Below, piece after piece: positions 3,891 to 6,814 of a DNA stretch of 6,814 bases. Source of the stretch: an uncultured Pseudomonadota bacterium (GTDB taxonomy: Bacteria; Myxococcota; UBA796). A model generated the notes under the pieces. It worked only from the letters and a program-made list of their open reading frames with translations, did not search any database and was not told the DNA's origin. The first letter of the stretch is position 1. The number at the start of each line of letters is the position of its first letter. The translations under genes and the position numbers were made by a program. The stretch is taken from positions 1-6,814 of the forward strand of contig CAJWHX010000187.1 of the NCBI GenBank assembly GCA_913040875.1, in the 5' to 3' direction.

Positions 3891-6275
3891 TCACAATTTA
3901 TTGGGCATGCCACTGTATATCTTGAGCCCTTTGTTCTGCAACGCGAGCCTTTTCAGGCGACCGATATCTTGTCTAAGCTGCGGAGCGATACAAGACAATG
4001 TCTCCAAGTCTTCCATGGCTTCAAGTATGGTCTCTGCCATTCCTTGAATTCGAGGCCAAACGATCATTTTACACATGTGATATGTCAGGAGAGAGCCGTC
4101 TGGAAGTTGCCAAGCATCTGCCGCAGCAAGTAAGTAAGATACTTGTTTGGCGAGTAAGTCATCGACTGTAATTCCGCGCCCATGTAAGACGTCTAAGATC
4201 TGAAACAGTTCTTCTCGACAACGAGGGAACTGTTTCCAAGTGGCTTTTGGACGGAAGGTTCGATGTCCCTCAATCAGTGGAGTCCAATCTTCGATGGCTT
4301 GAATCCGATATTGGACTCGATCTGTAGAGAAGTCAGGGACTTCAAGCACCAATGCACGTTGAAGCAGCGCTGGTGGAGTCTTATCGAGTTCGGTTTTGTT
4401 GATGTGTCCCAAAAGAATCGTATTATCAGATGCTTTTAAACGCCACGCGTCATCTACGGCTAGACCGCCGACGACAGAAGGATCGAAGAAATCTTCCAAT
4501 TCATCACGTCGTGTTTGCTCTGTTGCGTTTAGACCTTCTTTGCTTTGAAGGGTTTGGTACTCATCATGGTAGCGATCATTGTCTTCTTCTTTGTACAACT
4601 GAACCCCATCGCCAAAATACATCTCTTGGATCAGGAGGGATAGACTGTCTCGTTTGGCATGTGGATAGAGGTTGTCCATCCAGACAAAGTGTGGATTCCA
4701 CAGCCCTACCTCTCCATATCTTTTTCGATATCCACCTTTACGCACAGCCAATCCGAAGTCGCTGTGTAAGAAGATGTCGCCGGATGAAGAAGGCTTCCCA
4801 AATAACTGGGCTCTATTTCTGGGCAATCGGATCTGATTATGAGTAGCCCCTTCAAAAACGACCGACAACAACTCGACCAGTATCTTTGACGGTGCGTTTT
4901 CTCCGACTAGAACGACCATCATTCCCATCTGCGGTGCAATCTGAACCGCCAACAAAAGCTGGTCCAACCACGTGTCAGAGCATTGAATCCCGTGTAGACG
5001 CATCGCACGACGGTACTCCATGTGTGTTGCAGTGGTTTGGAGGGGGCTTCCCAATGCCTTCTCAGAGAGGTTGTGTTTTTGAATGAGATTGCGTCGCCAC
5101 CGGAGAAGCAACTGGTCACAGACACTGGCGGCTGTTTGTGTGTCCAAGAAGGCTTGACCTGCCATTGATCTGATGGCTGCCAACTCTTCGCCCTCTTCAA
5201 TAATGCTGCATAACTGATCGATACCGTCGGTGTGCCGGTGCCATGTCGCCCATGTTTTGGCAACCCGAGTGCTTTGTCTGACGGGTTCGCCTCCAGATAG
5301 CATCATCAGAAATATGTCTGTACTTCGCTCTTTTAGCAATAAGTGATCAGATTGCGTCCATGCAGCAAGGGTTGATAACGCATTGGGCACCTCTTCTTTC
5401 GGGAGGGGTAAGTGAAAGGAGCGCGCCAACTCAACCACGGTGTGTGGTAACGCGGTCCGAGTATCCCTTGTGACCATCGGGACGCGTCGTTCTGTGTTGG
5501 TCGCCGGAAGGGTTACGGCTGGTTTGGTGGCTGCAGGAACCAGACTTCCAGAACTGGGCTTGGTTCCGTTTCTAAGTACATCAGCCCACATCTCCACTAG
5601 AGATTTGTGCTCATCCTGCGTGATTGATACTGCTACAAATGTTTCTTCGGTGGCATCAATAAAGACGGAAAAATACTGTTCGACTTCGCCCCACTCTTTA
5701 CTGCTTGGAAAAGCCTGTTGGAGACGATTTTGAAAATGTGCACCGGCCTGATTGACGCACCACTGAAGGATCTTCTTTGAGACCAGTTTTTGATTGGCTT
5801 GCATTCGCCCAGGTACGCCCCATGGAGTGGATTCACTTGGCGATAGATGCAGCAACTGCTCAAGCATTCTTTTTGAGGCTCTTTTACTCTGAGGGGTTGC
5901 CATCAGACGACTTTCCATCAGTAGACGCTCTTTGATCTCTCGGTGCAATCTCTCGGTGTATGCATCTTCTGTTAGCGTTGTATTGAGCTCCCACTGTCCT
6001 TGTTGTACTTGAATTAAGATTCGGTCGCCAACCCGAACATTCGCGTGGAGTCTCATATTACTGGCGGACTCCATTTGTGGGTGGTCATCTTGCATTTGAC
6101 GCAGTATTGGTGGGAATATTTCAATGAATGCAACCCCATTGACAAATTCGGCTACTTGAGCAGGATACGTCTTGGTAACGTGCATCTTGTGCTGGATGAG
6201 TGCTGACAGACTCGTCTTGGTGATCTCAGCATTGGATGCTTGCACCAAAATGAATGGCGATTCGGGTTTGGTCAT
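3891..6275 (-). CDS. Divergent MoxR/McrB-type (AAA_5-like) AAA+ protein with degenerate nucleotide site
   Basis: The 794-residue protein has a C-terminal half whose motifs fall in the order of MoxR/McrB-type AAA+ ATPases. These are a Walker A-like MVVLVGENAPSKIL (453-466); a Walker B-like HFVWMDNL (529-536) running into a MoxR-like helix with SLLIQEMYFGDGVQL; sensor 1 NTILLGHIN (618-626); and PPALLQRALVLEVPDF (634-649), with R640 as candidate arginine finger. Walker A keeps Lys464 but has Ser for the last Gly and Ile for Thr/Ser. Walker B has Asp534-Asn535 where Asp-Glu is expected. Hydrolysis may thus be weak or absent. A charged insert (561-600) precedes sensor 1. The N-terminal ~230 residues are unrecognised; residues 38-97 (VAEFVNGVAFIEIF ... 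VGDRILIQVQ) could be an OB-like barrel. A Pro/Thr/Ala-rich linker spans about 235-280. It is probably cytoplasmic. The ATG at 6275 has no ribosome site but a strong promoter right before it. Role unknown; the family remodels or assembles protein complexes. Confidence 0.85.
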   Translation of the reverse strand: MTKPESPFILVQASNAEITKTSLSALIQHKMHVTKTYPAQVAEFVNGVAFIEIFPPILRQMQDDHPQMESASNMRLHANVRVGDRILIQVQQGQWELNTTLTEDAYTERLHREIKERLLMESRLMATPQSKRASKRMLEQLLHLSPSESTPWGVPGRMQANQKLVSKKILQWCVNQAGAHFQNRLQQAFPSSKEWGEVEQYFSVFIDATEETFVAVSITQDEHKSLVEMWADVLRNGTKPSSGSLVPAATKPAVTLPATNTERRVPMVTRDTRTALPHTVVELARSFHLPLPKEEVPNALSTLAAWTQSDHLLLKERSTDIFLMMLSGGEPVRQSTRVAKTWATWHRHTDGIDQLCSIIEEGEELAAIRSMAGQAFLDTQTAASVCDQLLLRWRRNLIQKHNLSEKALGSPLQTTATHMEYRRAMRLHGIQCSDTWLDQLLLAVQIAPQMGMMVVLVGENAPSKILVELLSVVFEGATHNQIRLPRNRAQLFGKPSSSGDIFLHSDFGLAVRKGGYRKRYGEVGLWNPHFVWMDNLYPHAKRDSLSLLIQEMYFGDGVQLYKEEDNDRYHDEYQTLQSKEGLNATEQTRRDELEDFFDPSVVGGLAVDDAWRLKASDNTILLGHINKTELDKTPPALLQRALVLEVPDFSTDRVQYRIQAIEDWTPLIEGHRTFRPKATWKQFPRCREELFQILDVLHGRGITVDDLLAKQVSYLLAAADAWQLPDGSLLTYHMCKMIVWPRIQGMAETILEAMEDLETLSCIAPQLRQDIGRLKRLALQNKGLKIYSGMPNKL

Positions 6276-6282
6276 TGGTTCA

Positions 6283-6311
6283 ATTATACCAAAGTTCTAT
6301 ATTTGTGCCAA
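6283..6311 (-). promoter_or_regulatory. Strong sigma70-type promoter, predicted leaderless start of the AAA+ gene
   Basis: On the minus strand TTGGCA (6306-6311, 5 of 6 to consensus) and a perfect TATAAT (6283-6288) are separated by the optimal 17 bases. Only 7 bases separate TATAAT from the ATG at 6275, so transcription should begin at or within about two bases of the start codon. No ribosome binding site is present. An in-frame TAG 8 codons before the ATG rules out a distant upstream start. Confidence 0.7.
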
Positions 6312-6350
6312 CAGCCAACGGTGATCTCATGCCGAGAATTAAGGGTGAAA

Positions 6351-6814
6351 TCAGCTATTTTCATCTATAGACTCGTTTGATTCACCGTCTTTAGTCAGTT
6401 GTGATGCTGGCATCCACAAGAGTAGAGCCATACCGGGAAGAGCCAGTACAGTACAGCAGAGGAAAAAACCCGTGTATCCGATGTATTCTACGATCCACCC
6501 CGATGTGGAACTGGCTATCGTACGGGGCAGTCCACTAATGCTTGTCAGTAGTGCAAACTGCGCGGCGCTAAATCGTTTGTTGGTGTGGCTAGCGATGAAT
6601 GCTACAAATGCTGCCGTTCCCAATCCCACTCCGAGATACTCTGCAGATACCACTCCAAACAACAAAAGAAGATTGGGGGTCAAACCTTCTTGCAATACGA
6701 TGGCTTCACCGCTCAAATTAGGGTATTGTGTTCGAAATGGTAAGACTGTTGAGTCCCACGCTAAATAGGCAAACCCCAGGATTGTCAGCAGCTGAAACCA
6801 ACCGAAGGTCCACA
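6351..6814 (-). CDS. ampG: AmpG-type muropeptide permease (MFS), C-terminal part (5' end outside window)
   Basis: AmpG imports anhydro-muropeptides across the inner membrane for peptidoglycan recycling; in many Gram-negatives it also feeds the beta-lactamase induction signal. The frame is open to the right edge, giving 153 visible residues. The TTG at 6716 is internal. In order these are a helix FGWFQLLTILGFAYLAW; a helix with VVSAEYLGVGLGTAAFVAF; the family-typical loop and helix ASHTNKRFSAAQFALLTSI; SGLPRTIASSTSGWIVEYIGY; the last helix TGFFLCCTVLALPGMALLLW; and a short acidic cytoplasmic tail ending DENS. The E-x-x-GxGLGTAAFVAF ... FSAAQFALL ... SGW core is what separates AmpG from other MFS carriers. 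The gene ends 75 bases before the AAA+ gene on the same strand. That spacer holds the AAA+ promoter and no clear terminator. Orthology to E. coli AmpG is likely, but the N-terminal half is not visible. Confidence 0.87.
   Translation of the reverse strand, partial: WTFGWFQLLTILGFAYLAWDSTVLPFRTQYPNLSGEAIVLQEGLTPNLLLLFGVVSAEYLGVGLGTAAFVAFIASHTNKRFSAAQFALLTSISGLPRTIASSTSGWIVEYIGYTGFFLCCTVLALPGMALLLWMPASQLTKDGESNESIDENS

Noticed and set aside
3853..3894. Weak hairpins downstream of the AAA+ gene (GCaGGAC/GTCCGC and GTGA-TTTA-TCAC)
   Set aside because: Stems are short or bulged and no U-tract follows in the minus-strand direction, so I do not call a terminator.
4430..4846. 138-residue frame on the plus strand inside the AAA+ gene
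   Set aside because: It is a shadow of the AAA+ coding frame, with Arg/His/Leu-rich composition and no family features.
6714..6716. TTG as start of the AmpG-like gene
   Set aside because: The frame stays open to the window edge and the residues before it match a membrane helix typical of AmpG, so the gene simply continues outside.

Overview
The window reads as ordinary chromosomal DNA of a Gram-negative bacterium with moderate GC (near 50% by eye). The evidence for Gram-negative is an AmpG-type muropeptide permease and a TatA subunit. The HEAT-like protein at the left edge, with its 'NPRITERDVV-IAARRP' pattern, resembles proteins I associate with deltaproteobacterial lineages (Myxococcota/Bradymonadota). 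That placement is a family impression, not a demonstrated result. No tRNA, rRNA, CRISPR array, transposase, integrase or attachment site is visible.

Layout, left to right. Positions 1-541 (+) hold the end of a HEAT/leucine-rich-variant repeat protein, cut by the left edge. Positions 587-817 (-) encode TatA, with a good sigma70-type promoter at 855-883. Positions 977-1402 (+) encode a small Cys/His protein of unknown function. Positions 1418-2365 (-) encode MtnA, the methionine-salvage isomerase. Positions 2424-2960 (+) encode a SprT-like zinc metalloprotein with a C-terminal small beta-barrel-like segment. From 2963 to the right edge everything lies on the minus strand. In transcription order these are: the end of AmpG (6351-6814, cut by the right edge), a 794-residue divergent AAA+ protein (3891-6275), a 147-residue acidic protein (3286-3729) and a 92-residue Cys-rich protein with an internal duplication (2963-3241).

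Gene packing is dense. Three convergent pairs are separated by 45, 15 and 2 bases, and the two divergent spacers are 159 and 58 bases. No stretch over 300 bases lacks a gene.

The most unusual item is the 794-residue protein. Its C-terminal half can be laid over the MoxR/McrB branch of AAA+ ATPases (Walker A, Walker B, sensor 1, arginine-finger region in order). However, Walker A has lost its final Gly and Thr/Ser, and Walker B has Asn where the catalytic Glu is expected. A consensus-quality promoter lies so close to its ATG that the mRNA is predicted to be leaderless. Two unknown small genes follow it on the same strand. They could be partners, but nothing in the sequence proves this. The remaining genes are mainly housekeeping (protein export, methionine salvage, peptidoglycan recycling) and do not form one obvious pathway.
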